Shown one piece after another: positions 49,685 to 58,400 of a DNA stretch of 64,000 bases. The stretch lies in assembly GCA_017429475.1 (NCBI GenBank), contig JAFROX010000001.1, positions 372,001-436,000 on the forward strand, written 5' to 3'. This DNA is from Bacteroidales bacterium. GTDB lineage: Bacteria > Bacteroidota > Bacteroidia > Bacteroidales > UBA932. The notes beneath the pieces were generated by a model, which made no database searches, was not told the origin of the DNA, and saw nothing but the letters and a program-made list of their open reading frames with translations. The first letter of the stretch is position 1. Each line of letters starts with the position of its first letter. A program made the position numbers and the translations under genes.

Positions 49685-50818
49685 GTGCAGTTTGCGCAGA
49701 TACACGGCAATGAAGCCCTGAAAGCCAATCTGACCGGAATGGTCGATGGCGGGAAAATGGGTCACGCCCTCCTGTTTGTTGAAGAACAAGGGATGGGCGC
49801 GATTGCTTTTGCGCTGGCCCTGAGCCAATACATCAACTGCAAGGACCGCAGCGGAGGCGACAGTTGCGGGGTGTGCAACAGCTGCCACAAGCACGGCAAG
49901 CTGATCCACCCCGACGTGCACTTCGTCTTCCCCGTTGCCGCCACCTCTTCTCTCGCAGAATCGGAGAAGAAGCATCCCATCTCTGACTATTTCCTCGACG
50001 GATTCAGGCAGCTGGTGCTCTCCAATCCCTATTTCGACGAGCAGGACCTGTTCGACGCGCTGGGCCTCGAGAACAAGGCAGGCAACATTTCGGTCCACGA
50101 AGCAAAGGATATAATATCGAAACTTTCGCTCAAGCCCTATGAGTCGGAGTTCAAGGTGATGATCATCTACCTTGCCGAGAAGATGAACGCAGAAGCTTCG
50201 AACAAACTGCTCAAACTGCTCGAAGAGCCACCGCAGGGCACTTTTTTCTTCCTTGTCTGCCACAAGCCCGACAAACTGCTGCCCACCATCCTTTCGAGAT
50301 GCCAGATCATCAGGCTGCAACCGGACACGCCACAGGACATATGCGAGATCCTCTGCCACGAAGAACAGGCCGACCGCGACCACGCAATGGTCGCAGCCAG
50401 GATTGCCAGAGGCAGCTACGGCAGCGCGCTGAAGATGCTCCGCGAGGAAGAACTTTCCGACGAATATGCCGCCGACATCCGGGAACTGCTCGACGCCGCC
50501 CTGGAGCACAATCTCACGAAATTGCTGGCCATAGCCGACGCGCTGACAACCCCAGGCCGTGAGAAACAGAGAGATTTCTGCCTCTATGCCGAGAATTATA
50601 TCCGGAAAATATTTATGTTTGCAAACGGTGTCCCGCAGATATCATTCGCACTGACCGGCGAATACGAGTACCTCGAACGGTATGCCGCCGCTATAAAGAA
50701 GGACTTCTACCGCAAGGCTCTTGCAAGCCTGGACACCGCACTGTCGGCAATAGAGAGCAATGTCAACGCCAAGCTGACATTCGTCGACCTTTGCAACAGG
50801 TTTTATTTATACATCTGA
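49685..50818 (+). CDS. holB: DNA polymerase III delta-prime subunit (HolB-like)
   Basis: A GTG start at 49685 gives MQFAQIHGNEALKANLTGMV; the family usually begins with a FxxIxGQ-type motif, and no in-frame ATG precedes it. The 377-residue clamp-loader protein has zinc-binding cysteines (CKDRSGGDSCGVCNSCHK) and the SRC-type sensor motif ILSRCQIIRL. The P-loop is degenerate (MGHALLF region), as expected for delta-prime. It belongs to the complex that loads the beta clamp. It overlaps nothing but ends two bases before ricT. Confidence 0.93.
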   Translation: MQFAQIHGNEALKANLTGMVDGGKMGHALLFVEEQGMGAIAFALALSQYINCKDRSGGDSCGVCNSCHKHGKLIHPDVHFVFPVAATSSLAESEKKHPISDYFLDGFRQLVLSNPYFDEQDLFDALGLENKAGNISVHEAKDIISKLSLKPYESEFKVMIIYLAEKMNAEASNKLLKLLEEPPQGTFFFLVCHKPDKLLPTILSRCQIIRLQPDTPQDICEILCHEEQADRDHAMVAARIARGSYGSALKMLREEELSDEYAADIRELLDAALEHNLTKLLAIADALTTPGREKQRDFCLYAENYIRKIFMFANGVPQISFALTGEYEYLERYAAAIKKDFYRKALASLDTALSAIESNVNAKLTFVDLCNRFYLYI

Positions 50819-50820
50819 CA

Positions 50821-51984
50821 ATGGAAAAGAGCAAGACATATGACTGTTCCAGAGCCTGTACGGTCGAGAGGACTGACGACAACGACCTGCTGATAGGCTA
50901 CAAGCTTGGATGCTGCAAGCTTGCTGCATTCAACTGGTTGGACGGAATTCCTTCGGAGCACTACAAGGACCTCTTCGAAGTCCGGTTCAAGAACACTCAC
51001 AAAGGCATCTACCGCAACACTTCCGGCCTTATCCTCAAGGTCGGAGACATAGTTGTGGTGGAAGCCGCATACGGCCACGACGTCGGCATCATCAGTCTGG
51101 AAGGCCCCATCGTCGCCCTCCAGATGAAACGCCACCATATCGACCCCTCCACCTACGAGTTCAAGAAGATCTACCGTAAGGCCAAGATCCTCGACATAGA
51201 GCGCTGGCAGGAAGCCATCGCAAGGGAGCACAAGACAATGATCCGCTCCCGCCAGCTCGCCGCCCGCCTCGGTCTCGAGATGAAGATCGGGGACGTTGAG
51301 TTCCAGGGCGACGGAACCAAGGCCATCTTCTATTACATCGCCGATGAAAGAGTGGATTTCCGTCAGCTGATCAAGGATTTTGCCGCAGAATTCGGCATCC
51401 GCATCGAGATGAAGCAGATTGGAGCAAGGCAGGAAGCCGGGCTCATCGGCGGCATCGGAGTCTGTGGAAGGCCGCTGTGCTGCTCCTGCTATATGGCCGA
51501 CTTCAACTCCATCACCACACAGGCTGCACGCTGCCAGGACCTTTCCCTCAACCCGCAGAAGTTGGCAGGCCAGTGCAGCAAGCTCAAATGCTGCATCAAC
51601 TACGAAGCTTCGACCTATATCGACGCCCAGAGCAAGCTTCCGATGGTCAAGGAGCCGCTCGAGTTCAAGGACGGCAGTGCCTGGCTGGTGAAGACCGACA
51701 TCCTTTCAGGAGTGATGTGGTTCTCCTATGAGAAGGGCAATATGACCAATATCTTCCCTCTCACTGCCGACAGGGTAAGGGCCATACAGGCGCTTAACCG
51801 CAAGGGCAACAAGCCTGACTCTCTCCAGGGATTCCGCGCTCCCGATACCGAGAAGGAGCCTGAGACCACTTTCGTCAGCGCCGCCGGCGACGAGAGCATC
51901 ACCCGTTTTGACGAAAGCAAGCGTAAGAAGAGGCGCAAAGGACACAGGCACAATGGTCATCATGGGCAGAAGGAGGAGAAATAG
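50821..51984 (+). CDS. ricT: PSP1-domain protein RicT (YaaT)
   Basis: The ATG at 50821 is preferred to one 30 bases upstream inside holB. The 387-residue protein has the PSP1 C-terminal domain with conserved cysteines GVCGRPLCCSCYM and GQCSKLKCCINYE, which in Bacillus YaaT ligate Fe-S clusters within the RicAFT complex that controls RNase Y. The start region (CSRACTVERTDDNDLLIGYK) is Bacteroidota-typical. The Lys/Arg-rich tail (KRKKRRKGHRHNGHHGQK) may bind nucleic acid. No RicA or RicF is adjacent. It overlaps gldH. Confidence 0.92.
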   Translation: MEKSKTYDCSRACTVERTDDNDLLIGYKLGCCKLAAFNWLDGIPSEHYKDLFEVRFKNTHKGIYRNTSGLILKVGDIVVVEAAYGHDVGIISLEGPIVALQMKRHHIDPSTYEFKKIYRKAKILDIERWQEAIAREHKTMIRSRQLAARLGLEMKIGDVEFQGDGTKAIFYYIADERVDFRQLIKDFAAEFGIRIEMKQIGARQEAGLIGGIGVCGRPLCCSCYMADFNSITTQAARCQDLSLNPQKLAGQCSKLKCCINYEASTYIDAQSKLPMVKEPLEFKDGSAWLVKTDILSGVMWFSYEKGNMTNIFPLTADRVRAIQALNRKGNKPDSLQGFRAPDTEKEPETTFVSAAGDESITRFDESKRKKRRKGHRHNGHHGQKEEK

Positions 51985-52444
51985 TTTCGTCATCCTGCTT
52001 GCACTTTTGCTGCTGGCGGCGTGTACCAGGCCCCAGGAGCGATATCAGTATGTCGTTCTCGACCCGGACGCCATACAGGACGCCACCTTCCAGTTCGAAA
52101 TGGATTCGGCTGCGTCCTATTCCACCTTCTTCAGCTGCCGCTATGACCTCGGCCGGATAGAATCCGACAGTCTGAAAATGTTCATCAAGGCTGTCTCACC
52201 TGCCGGCTACACATATCGCGACACCGTAGTCTTTCCCCTGTATCATTCCGAAGCCCAGGCGAAGGACGACCCGTATACAAGATTCAACATTGAACAGAAC
52301 TGGAACGCCAACATAGAATGGACCTGGCGGCTTGACGTGGTAGGCAACGAGTTTGGTCTCTGGACCATCAGCGCAAGGCCGGAACGCTACACGGGTCTGC
52401 ATTCTCTCGGCTTCAGTTACAGTCCTTCAGGGAAGAAAAGATGA
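51953..52444 (+). CDS. gldH: Gliding motility lipoprotein GldH
   Basis: This product of about 163 residues has a basic N-terminus (MGRRRRNSF) and a lipobox (LLLAAC, Cys near 22). The GldH body includes RYQYVVLDPDAIQDATFQF and TYRDTVVFPLYHSEAQAKDD. GldH is required for Bacteroidota gliding and is also kept in non-gliding Bacteroidales, where its role is unclear. The start at 51953 is likely; an ATG three codons later (51962) also precedes the signal. It overlaps the ricT end by 32 bases and shares ATGA with trmB, showing tight translational coupling. Confidence 0.9.
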   Translation: MVIMGRRRRNSFVILLALLLLAACTRPQERYQYVVLDPDAIQDATFQFEMDSAASYSTFFSCRYDLGRIESDSLKMFIKAVSPAGYTYRDTVVFPLYHSEAQAKDDPYTRFNIEQNWNANIEWTWRLDVVGNEFGLWTISARPERYTGLHSLGFSYSPSGKKR

Positions 52445-53112
52445 GCGGTAAGAACAAACTTGCAAAGTTTCGGGAGAACGAGACTTTCGAATGCCTGCTG
52501 CAGCCGTCGTCAGACGATATGCTTTCCGGCAATTTTCCGGTCAAGAGCAGATGGAACGAAGTCGTTTTCCACAATGGCAACCCGATCGTTCTGGAGCTTG
52601 GCTGCGGCCGCGGCGAATATACCGTAGCTCTCGCAGAGCGCAACCCGGACGTCAACTACATCGGCATCGACATCAAGGGTGCAAGGCTTTGGAAAGGCGC
52701 GAAATACGCTACGGAGCACAACCTGCACAATGTCGCATTCCTGCGCACGCGCATAGATTTCATAAAGTCGGCTTTCGGGCCGGACGAAGTCAGTGAGATA
52801 TGGCTGACATTCTCAGACCCACAGCCGAAGAAGCCGGGCAAGAGGCTGACTTCTCCCCTGTTCCTCGACCGTTACCGCTCTTTCACGAAGAAAGGGGCCA
52901 TCGTCCATCTCAAGACGGACAGCGTGCTGCTTCACGAATATTCGATTGAGGTGGCGCAGGAGCAGAATCTCGAAATACTCGAGTGCAATTCCGACATATA
53001 TGGCAGCGGCCGTGCTGCCGATCCCGACGATATTCTCTGCGTCAAGACATACTACGAGCAGATGTGGCTCGCCGAAGGCAAGCCCATCGCATATCTGGCA
53101 TTCAGAATCTAG
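52441..53112 (+). CDS. trmB: tRNA (guanine-N7-)-methyltransferase TrmB
   Basis: This 223-residue SAM-dependent methyltransferase has LELGCGRGEYTVALAERNPD (SAM site), NYIGIDIKGARLWKGAKYA, and the TrmB-typical WLTFSDPQPKKPGKRLTSPL. It makes m7G46 in tRNA variable loops. It overlaps gldH by four bases and the convergent lipoprotein gene by four bases. Confidence 0.95.
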   Translation: MSGKNKLAKFRENETFECLLQPSSDDMLSGNFPVKSRWNEVVFHNGNPIVLELGCGRGEYTVALAERNPDVNYIGIDIKGARLWKGAKYATEHNLHNVAFLRTRIDFIKSAFGPDEVSEIWLTFSDPQPKKPGKRLTSPLFLDRYRSFTKKGAIVHLKTDSVLLHEYSIEVAQEQNLEILECNSDIYGSGRAADPDDILCVKTYYEQMWLAEGKPIAYLAFRI

Positions 53113-53819
53113 CGGATAAAATCTTTCAGAAGCTTGTGCAGCAGGTCGCTCACATTAGAGCTTTCCAAAGGATGTGAGGCAAAGGTGGGCACCTCGCGCA
53201 CGAAGTTGACTACGCGCTCTTCTTCCACATCTACCACTGCGCAGTACATCAAGTTACCGTAAGGATCGCTGACATAATAGTTCTTCGAAGGATTGGTAAG
53301 GCCGCTTATGCCGGTCAGTGACTCTATGGCTTTGTCTATAACCCTGCTGGCCGCCTTCTCAAGTTTCTCTGTCTGATATCCCTGGACAGTCTGGGTATAG
53401 CCGTATGAATAGATGACGATGCCATATCGGTGGCCGCTGTTCTTGACCAGAGTCTTGAGAGACTTGGGCACGCGGAGACGGTCCGCCCTGGAAGCTGTGT
53501 TTTCATCGAAGTTGGTCACCCATTTCCTGATATCTGAATTATCGCCGTCATAGTCGGCAGAAATCACGTCTGAGAAGGGGAAACGCTCCGATTCTATGAT
53601 GCTGGTGATCAATTGGGACGCTTTACGAGAATCGTCTGCATTGTAATATCCTTTTCCGTCATCACCATAAAGAACCATATATGCGTAAGGCTCAATGAAG
53701 GCAAACTCCTGGACAGAAGACAAATTCGTTCCACTCTGCGTATAGCGTGCAGGTCCGCAAGATTCCAGCGCCGTCAGCGCCAGGGTCATCATAGCAATAA
53801 GACTCAGTACTTTTTTCAT
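53109..53819 (-). CDS. Lipoprotein of unknown function
   Basis: This 236-residue protein has a lipoprotein signal (ALTALESC, Cys near 21). The body has alternating beta and helical segments with IEPYAYMVLYGDDGKGYYNA, SGHRYGIVIYSYGYTQTVQG and PSKNYYVSDPYGNLMYCAVVD. I do not recognise the family. It is preceded by its own -7 box, so it need not be part of the efflux operon read from the same strand. Its end overlaps trmB by four bases on the other strand. Confidence 0.8.
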   Translation of the reverse strand: MKKVLSLIAMMTLALTALESCGPARYTQSGTNLSSVQEFAFIEPYAYMVLYGDDGKGYYNADDSRKASQLITSIIESERFPFSDVISADYDGDNSDIRKWVTNFDENTASRADRLRVPKSLKTLVKNSGHRYGIVIYSYGYTQTVQGYQTEKLEKAASRVIDKAIESLTGISGLTNPSKNYYVSDPYGNLMYCAVVDVEEERVVNFVREVPTFASHPLESSNVSDLLHKLLKDFIR

Positions 53820-53865
53820 TGTATCAGTTTGTTATCTTTTTCTAACATTGCCCTTTAGGCGTTAG

Positions 53866-53873
53866 CAAAGATA
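53866..53873 (-). promoter_or_regulatory. -7 box for the lipoprotein gene
   Basis: CAAAGATA on the plus strand reads TATCTTTG on the minus strand, an exact TAnnTTTG match 46 bases before the lipoprotein ATG and within the 84-base gap after the PII-like gene. Confidence 0.6.
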
Positions 53874-53903
53874 ATAAAAACATCAGAGAGCAATATCGCA
53901 AGA

Positions 53904-54197
53904 CTACACCATCTGCTCGATGTTCCAGACGAAAGCCCGTACGCCGACGACCTTGTTGCGGTTGTCGAGCTTGCGGACAGTCTTAAGGAGTTCGTCGACA
54001 CGCTCGTCTTCGATGACTACCATCACGGCAGAGTTCATCTCCGGCCAAGTATGGGTGCCGCGGCGCGGTTCGCCGGTCTTTGTCCCGCGGCCCTGCACCT
54101 GCTCGAAAAGAGTGAAACCCGATATCTTGAGCTCGTCGAGCATATACTCCACGCGCTCCGTATTGGCCTGGTTGAAAACAATGAATACACTCTTCAT
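53904..54197 (-). CDS. PII-like small regulatory protein linked to an RND pump
   Basis: This 97-residue protein has the beta-alpha-beta/beta-alpha-beta order of PII proteins: MKSVFIVFNQANTERVEYML, GFTLFEQVQGRGTKTGEPRR in the T-loop position, then MNSAVMVVIEDERVDELLKT. It is shorter than GlnB/GlnK (112 residues) and lacks the TGxxGDGK nucleotide-binding B-loop and the uridylylated T-loop Tyr, so it should not sense nitrogen through ATP and 2-oxoglutarate in the classical way. It starts three bases after the RND transporter gene and is the last gene of that operon. A role in sensing or gating pump activity is inferred from that link. Confidence 0.82.
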   Translation of the reverse strand: MKSVFIVFNQANTERVEYMLDELKISGFTLFEQVQGRGTKTGEPRRGTHTWPEMNSAVMVVIEDERVDELLKTVRKLDNRNKVVGVRAFVWNIEQMV

Positions 54198-54200
54198 ATC

Positions 54201-57200
54201 CTAATCCTCCTTGTCGTCAGGTGAAAGTTGCATAAAGATGAAGTTGCGACGGTTGCGTTCCTGCTTGTTGCGGTCGCTGTTCTTGCTGAGTACGGCATAG
54301 AAGACAGGCACGACAATCAGTGTCACGAAAGTCGAGACAAGCAGACCGCCGATAACCACGATACCCAGGGGATGCCACATCTCGCTGCCCTCACCACGGC
54401 TGAGTGCCATAGGGAGCATACCGAGCACGGTGGTCATAGCTGTCATAAGCACGGGACGCAGACGTGAGCGGCCAGACAGGGCGATAGCCTCGCTGAGTTC
54501 GTGCCCGCGGTCACGCATCAGGTTGATATAGTCCACCAGCACGATACCGTTCTTGACTACGATACCGATGAGCATCACCACTCCGAGCGCCGCGATCATA
54601 TCGAGCGTCGTACCGGTAATCCAGAGAGCCAGGATCACACCGGTGATGGCAAACGGAATGGCCAGCAGAATGATGGCAGGTTTGGAGAACGACTCGAACT
54701 GGGAAGCCATCACCACATATACAAGCAGGATGATCAGCAGTGCAAGTGCGATCATATTGCCGAACATTTCCTGCTGGTCCTCGAAGTCTCCTCCGATGGA
54801 CATCGTTATTCCTTCCGGCACGTTTATCTGGTTGATGACATTCTGCACATCCATTGCCATCTGTCCAAGCGAAGTGTTGAAAGGCATCACACTCACCGTC
54901 AGATAACGCTGGCGGCTCTTGCGGTCGATGGTCGGAGGGGCGAAATATTCCTCGATGGAGGCGACCTCGCTGAGCTTTATGATCTTGCCTGTAGCAGTAG
55001 GGATGGACAAGTTTGCAATGTCGGCGATGGAATTGCGGTCATCCTCGCGCAGGCGGACCACGATGTCATACTCCTCGCCGTCCTCCTTGAGGAAGCCTGA
55101 TGCCAGACCTCCAACGCGGTTTCGGACATAAGTCGATATCGTAGCGGCGTTAAGACCGAAAGACGAAGCCTTCTCCTTGTCGATCACAAGGTTCAGCTCG
55201 GGACGGTCTTTCTCGCGGCTGATGGTAACGTTCCTGGCGTCAGGAATCTTTTCGATGATGGTGTTCCTGACAGTTTCTGCCAACACATTCGTCTCGTCGA
55301 AGTCATATCCATAGATTTCCACGTCGACGGTAGAAGTACCACCGCCGCCCATACCACCTTGCGAATTGACCTGATATCTTACGATTTCAGGATAGTTCAT
55401 CAGTTCCTGGCGGATAACTTCGGCTATTTCATCGATAGTGCGTGTACGTTCGTATTTCTTCACGCAGACCACAGTCATCTGGATGGAGTTGTTGGTTGTA
55501 GATGTGAACATCGCGCTTGTTCCGGAAGCATCGTTGCTGCCGGCAGAAGTGGAAACCATCTTGACCTCAGGCACAAGTTCATTGACCCTGGCCTCGATGG
55601 CGCGGGCTGTCTTGAGCGTCTGCTCGATTCGCGTTCCGTTCTGCAGCTCTATGGTGACACGGATACGGCCGTTGTCGGAAGGCTGCATAAAGTCCGTACC
55701 GATCTGGCCGGTGCAGGCAGGAATCAGGGATGCCACGAACAATGCTGTGAAGCCCAGAAGCGTCAGGGCCTTGTGGCGCAGGCAGACACGCAGTACATTG
55801 GCATACCATCCGTCGATGGCATCGAGGGCTGCGCCCACGGTCTTGTCGAAAAATGTCTTCTTCTCGGAAACTTCCTTGATGTGCCCGGTCTCATCGATCT
55901 CGACCTTCTTGGCCTTGAGCAGCTGCGAGCAGAGCATAGGAGTAAGCGAGATGGCCACTACGGTAGATGTGCAGACCACAATCGTAACAATCCATCCCAA
56001 TTCCTTGAAGAGGATGCCGGCTATGCCGGTAAGCATCGTCAGGGGCACGAACACTGCCACGATTACGAGGGTCGTGGCGATAACAGACACCCAGACCTCG
56101 TTGGTAGCATAGATTGCCGCCTCGCGGGGGCTGGACCCCCTGTCTATATGTTTCGAGATATTTTCCAGAACCACGATGGCATCGTCCACCACCATACCGA
56201 TGGCAACCGTCAGGGAGCAGAGCGAAATGATGTTCAGCGAGCTGCCTGTCAGAGCCAGATAGATGAACGCCACGATAAGGGCGATGGGGATGGTCAGGCC
56301 GATGATGAAAGTAGCCCTCCATTTGCCGAGGAATATGAACACCACCAGCACCACGAACAGCAATGCATAGAGAATCGATTTCTCAAGCGAAGTGATGGAG
56401 TTCTGGATCTCCTCCGAAGAGTCGAACACGACGTCGATGTTGATGTCCGAAGGCAGGTTGCGCTGAATCCTTGATATCATCCTGTTCACGTCGCGGCAGA
56501 TCTGAACAGTATTGGCACCCGTCTGCTTGGTGATCATCAGCGTCACGGCCTCCTGACCGTTCACCTTCGAATCGAGGGAAAGGTCCTTGATGGTATCGCG
56601 CACTGCGGCAATGTCCTTGATGAAGACCTTGGCTCCGGCAGGAGTCGTGGTCACCACGACGTTCTCTATCTCGCTGCTCTCCACGAACTCACTGCGCACC
56701 TCAAGGTTGTATTGCTCCTTGTCCATCTTGATGAGACCTGAAGACAGGTTGAGGTTGTTCGAAGTGATTGCCGAACTGACGCTTTCCAGAGGAATTCCGA
56801 AAGCATCCAGCTTGTTCTGGTCGATATCTACATATACGTACCTGTCAGGAGCACCTGAAACCGAGATATTACCGATTCCGTCCACACGGTTCAGTTGCGG
56901 AATCACGTCGTCGTTGAGTATCTTTTCCAGTCCGGAATAGCTTTCCTTCGCCGTTACGGCATACTGGATGATTGGCATCGCGCTCGAGCTGAACTTGAAG
57001 AGGTACGGATTGGTACAGCCGCTCGGCAGGGCGTCCTTGAGCATATCCACGAACGACCGGACGTCATTCATCACCTCGTCGATGTCGGTACCCCATTCGA
57101 GCTCCAGCATCACCATCGACATATTGTCCCTGGAAGTGGAAGTCATCTCCTTGAGGTGGTCGACTGAGTTGAGGCTGTTCTCCACAAGCCTTGTCACGTT

Positions 57201-57383
57201 GGTCTCTATCTCAGAAGCGCTTGCTCCGGGATAGGTGGTCATAACCGTGATATAGGGCGGATCCATCTCCGGGAACTGGTCGATAGGCAGCTGCCGGAAC
57301 GCGTAAAGGCCCAGCACTATCACGGCCACGAAAATCAGCAGCGTAGTGACGGGCTTGTCTATCGCTTTCTTATAGATGCTCAT
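54201..57383 (-). CDS. RND efflux transporter, inner-membrane pump (AcrB-like)
   Basis: This 1060-residue protein has the 12-helix RND layout with two large periplasmic loops. Proton-relay residues are present: VVDD in IGMVVDDAIVVLENISKH (helix 4, near residue 400) and the Lys in IGIVVKNGIVLVDYINLM (helix 10, near 935). The N-terminal KAIDKPVTTLLIFVAV is typical of the HAE-1 family, which exports hydrophobic drugs, bile acids and similar compounds. A metal-exporting CusA would show a different methionine pattern. It overlaps the adaptor stop by one base (TAATG). Confidence 0.95.
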   Translation of the reverse strand: MSIYKKAIDKPVTTLLIFVAVIVLGLYAFRQLPIDQFPEMDPPYITVMTTYPGASASEIETNVTRLVENSLNSVDHLKEMTSTSRDNMSMVMLELEWGTDIDEVMNDVRSFVDMLKDALPSGCTNPYLFKFSSSAMPIIQYAVTAKESYSGLEKILNDDVIPQLNRVDGIGNISVSGAPDRYVYVDIDQNKLDAFGIPLESVSSAITSNNLNLSSGLIKMDKEQYNLEVRSEFVESSEIENVVVTTTPAGAKVFIKDIAAVRDTIKDLSLDSKVNGQEAVTLMITKQTGANTVQICRDVNRMISRIQRNLPSDINIDVVFDSSEEIQNSITSLEKSILYALLFVVLVVFIFLGKWRATFIIGLTIPIALIVAFIYLALTGSSLNIISLCSLTVAIGMVVDDAIVVLENISKHIDRGSSPREAAIYATNEVWVSVIATTLVIVAVFVPLTMLTGIAGILFKELGWIVTIVVCTSTVVAISLTPMLCSQLLKAKKVEIDETGHIKEVSEKKTFFDKTVGAALDAIDGWYANVLRVCLRHKALTLLGFTALFVASLIPACTGQIGTDFMQPSDNGRIRVTIELQNGTRIEQTLKTARAIEARVNELVPEVKMVSTSAGSNDASGTSAMFTSTTNNSIQMTVVCVKKYERTRTIDEIAEVIRQELMNYPEIVRYQVNSQGGMGGGGTSTVDVEIYGYDFDETNVLAETVRNTIIEKIPDARNVTISREKDRPELNLVIDKEKASSFGLNAATISTYVRNRVGGLASGFLKEDGEEYDIVVRLREDDRNSIADIANLSIPTATGKIIKLSEVASIEEYFAPPTIDRKSRQRYLTVSVMPFNTSLGQMAMDVQNVINQINVPEGITMSIGGDFEDQQEMFGNMIALALLIILLVYVVMASQFESFSKPAIILLAIPFAITGVILALWITGTTLDMIAALGVVMLIGIVVKNGIVLVDYINLMRDRGHELSEAIALSGRSRLRPVLMTAMTTVLGMLPMALSRGEGSEMWHPLGIVVIGGLLVSTFVTLIVVPVFYAVLSKNSDRNKQERNRRNFIFMQLSPDDKED

Positions 57384-58387
57384 TACCTGTTGATTTTAAG
57401 TTTTACACCGTCCACGAGCTTTTCCGCTCCGGTAACGACCACTTCATCTCCTAAATTGAGGCCATCGCTGAAGATTTCTATCTTGTCGTCATACCTCTCT
57501 CCGAGCTGCACGAACACCCTGCGGGCCGTGCCGTTGTCGTTCACGTAGATATATCTTTCGTTCGAACCGGTGAGCTTCTGTACGCACTGGTAAGGAACCA
57601 CGGTAGCATCTGCCTGCCCGAGGGCCAGCTTGGTGTAGGCATACATTCCGGGACGCAGGCGTTCTCCACTGTTGGGAATCCTGATTCTCACCTGGAATGT
57701 GTGTGAAGAAGGATCTATGGTAGGATAAACGATGTCTATGGTGGCAGGGAACACTTCACCGGGGAAGATGTCGCAGAGGATGTCGACATTCATACCCTTG
57801 TGCACCAGTGGATAGTATGACTCGGGGATATTGACCAGAGCCCTGAGCACGTTGATCTGGGTGAGCGTCAGTATGGCCTGGCCGCTGTAAAGCTCGCCGT
57901 CTTCATAGTTCTTGGCTGAGATGACGCCGGAGAACTTGGCCTTCACATAAGTGTTCTGCTCGAGGAAGCGGAGGCTTTCGGCAGTCTGGTCGAAACTCAG
58001 CTTGGTCTGGTCATAGGCCTGCTGCGAGATCGCTCCGGTAGCCACCAGCGCTTCCATACGAGCCAGTTCCTGCTGCAGGTTGGCATAAGTCAGCTTGGTG
58101 GTATTGTACTGGTTCTGATCCATCCTGACAAGATTGGCTCCTGTGGCCACCCTTGTCCCCACTTCGGTATATATATGCTCTATGCGGCCTGTCACCGACG
58201 GAGCGATGTCCATCTTCTGAAAACCTTCGAGGGTTGTCGAAAGCGACAGCACCCTTTCGATGGTGGTCTGTGCAAGCGGGGCTACCTCAACAAGCTCTTC
58301 ACGGGGCGCTTCTTCAATCTGGGTCTTGAGCTTGCAGCCTGTCAGCGCCACGAGCGCGCAAAGCATAAGCAGAGATACTTTCTTCAT
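57383..58387 (-). CDS. RND efflux periplasmic adaptor (AcrA-like membrane fusion protein)
   Basis: This 334-residue protein has a lipoprotein-like signal (LVALTGC, Cys18). The adaptor layout follows: a lipoyl/barrel-sandwich half (GRIEHIYTEVGTRVATGANL), a helical hairpin (about 100-145), the second lipoyl half (FSGVISAKNYEDGELYSGQ), then beta-barrel and membrane-proximal domains ending VVTGAEKLVDGVKLKINR. It joins the pump to the outer-membrane channel. It is 13 bases after the TolC-like gene and overlaps the pump by one base. Confidence 0.95.
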   Translation of the reverse strand: MKKVSLLMLCALVALTGCKLKTQIEEAPREELVEVAPLAQTTIERVLSLSTTLEGFQKMDIAPSVTGRIEHIYTEVGTRVATGANLVRMDQNQYNTTKLTYANLQQELARMEALVATGAISQQAYDQTKLSFDQTAESLRFLEQNTYVKAKFSGVISAKNYEDGELYSGQAILTLTQINVLRALVNIPESYYPLVHKGMNVDILCDIFPGEVFPATIDIVYPTIDPSSHTFQVRIRIPNSGERLRPGMYAYTKLALGQADATVVPYQCVQKLTGSNERYIYVNDNGTARRVFVQLGERYDDKIEIFSDGLNLGDEVVVTGAEKLVDGVKLKINR

Positions 58388-58400
58388 TATTGTCTTTAAT

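Noticed and set aside
55359-56474. 371-codon open frame opposite the RND pump gene
   Set aside because: Antisense to a pump gene with complete RND motifs; composition is His/Asp/Arg-rich and not protein-like.
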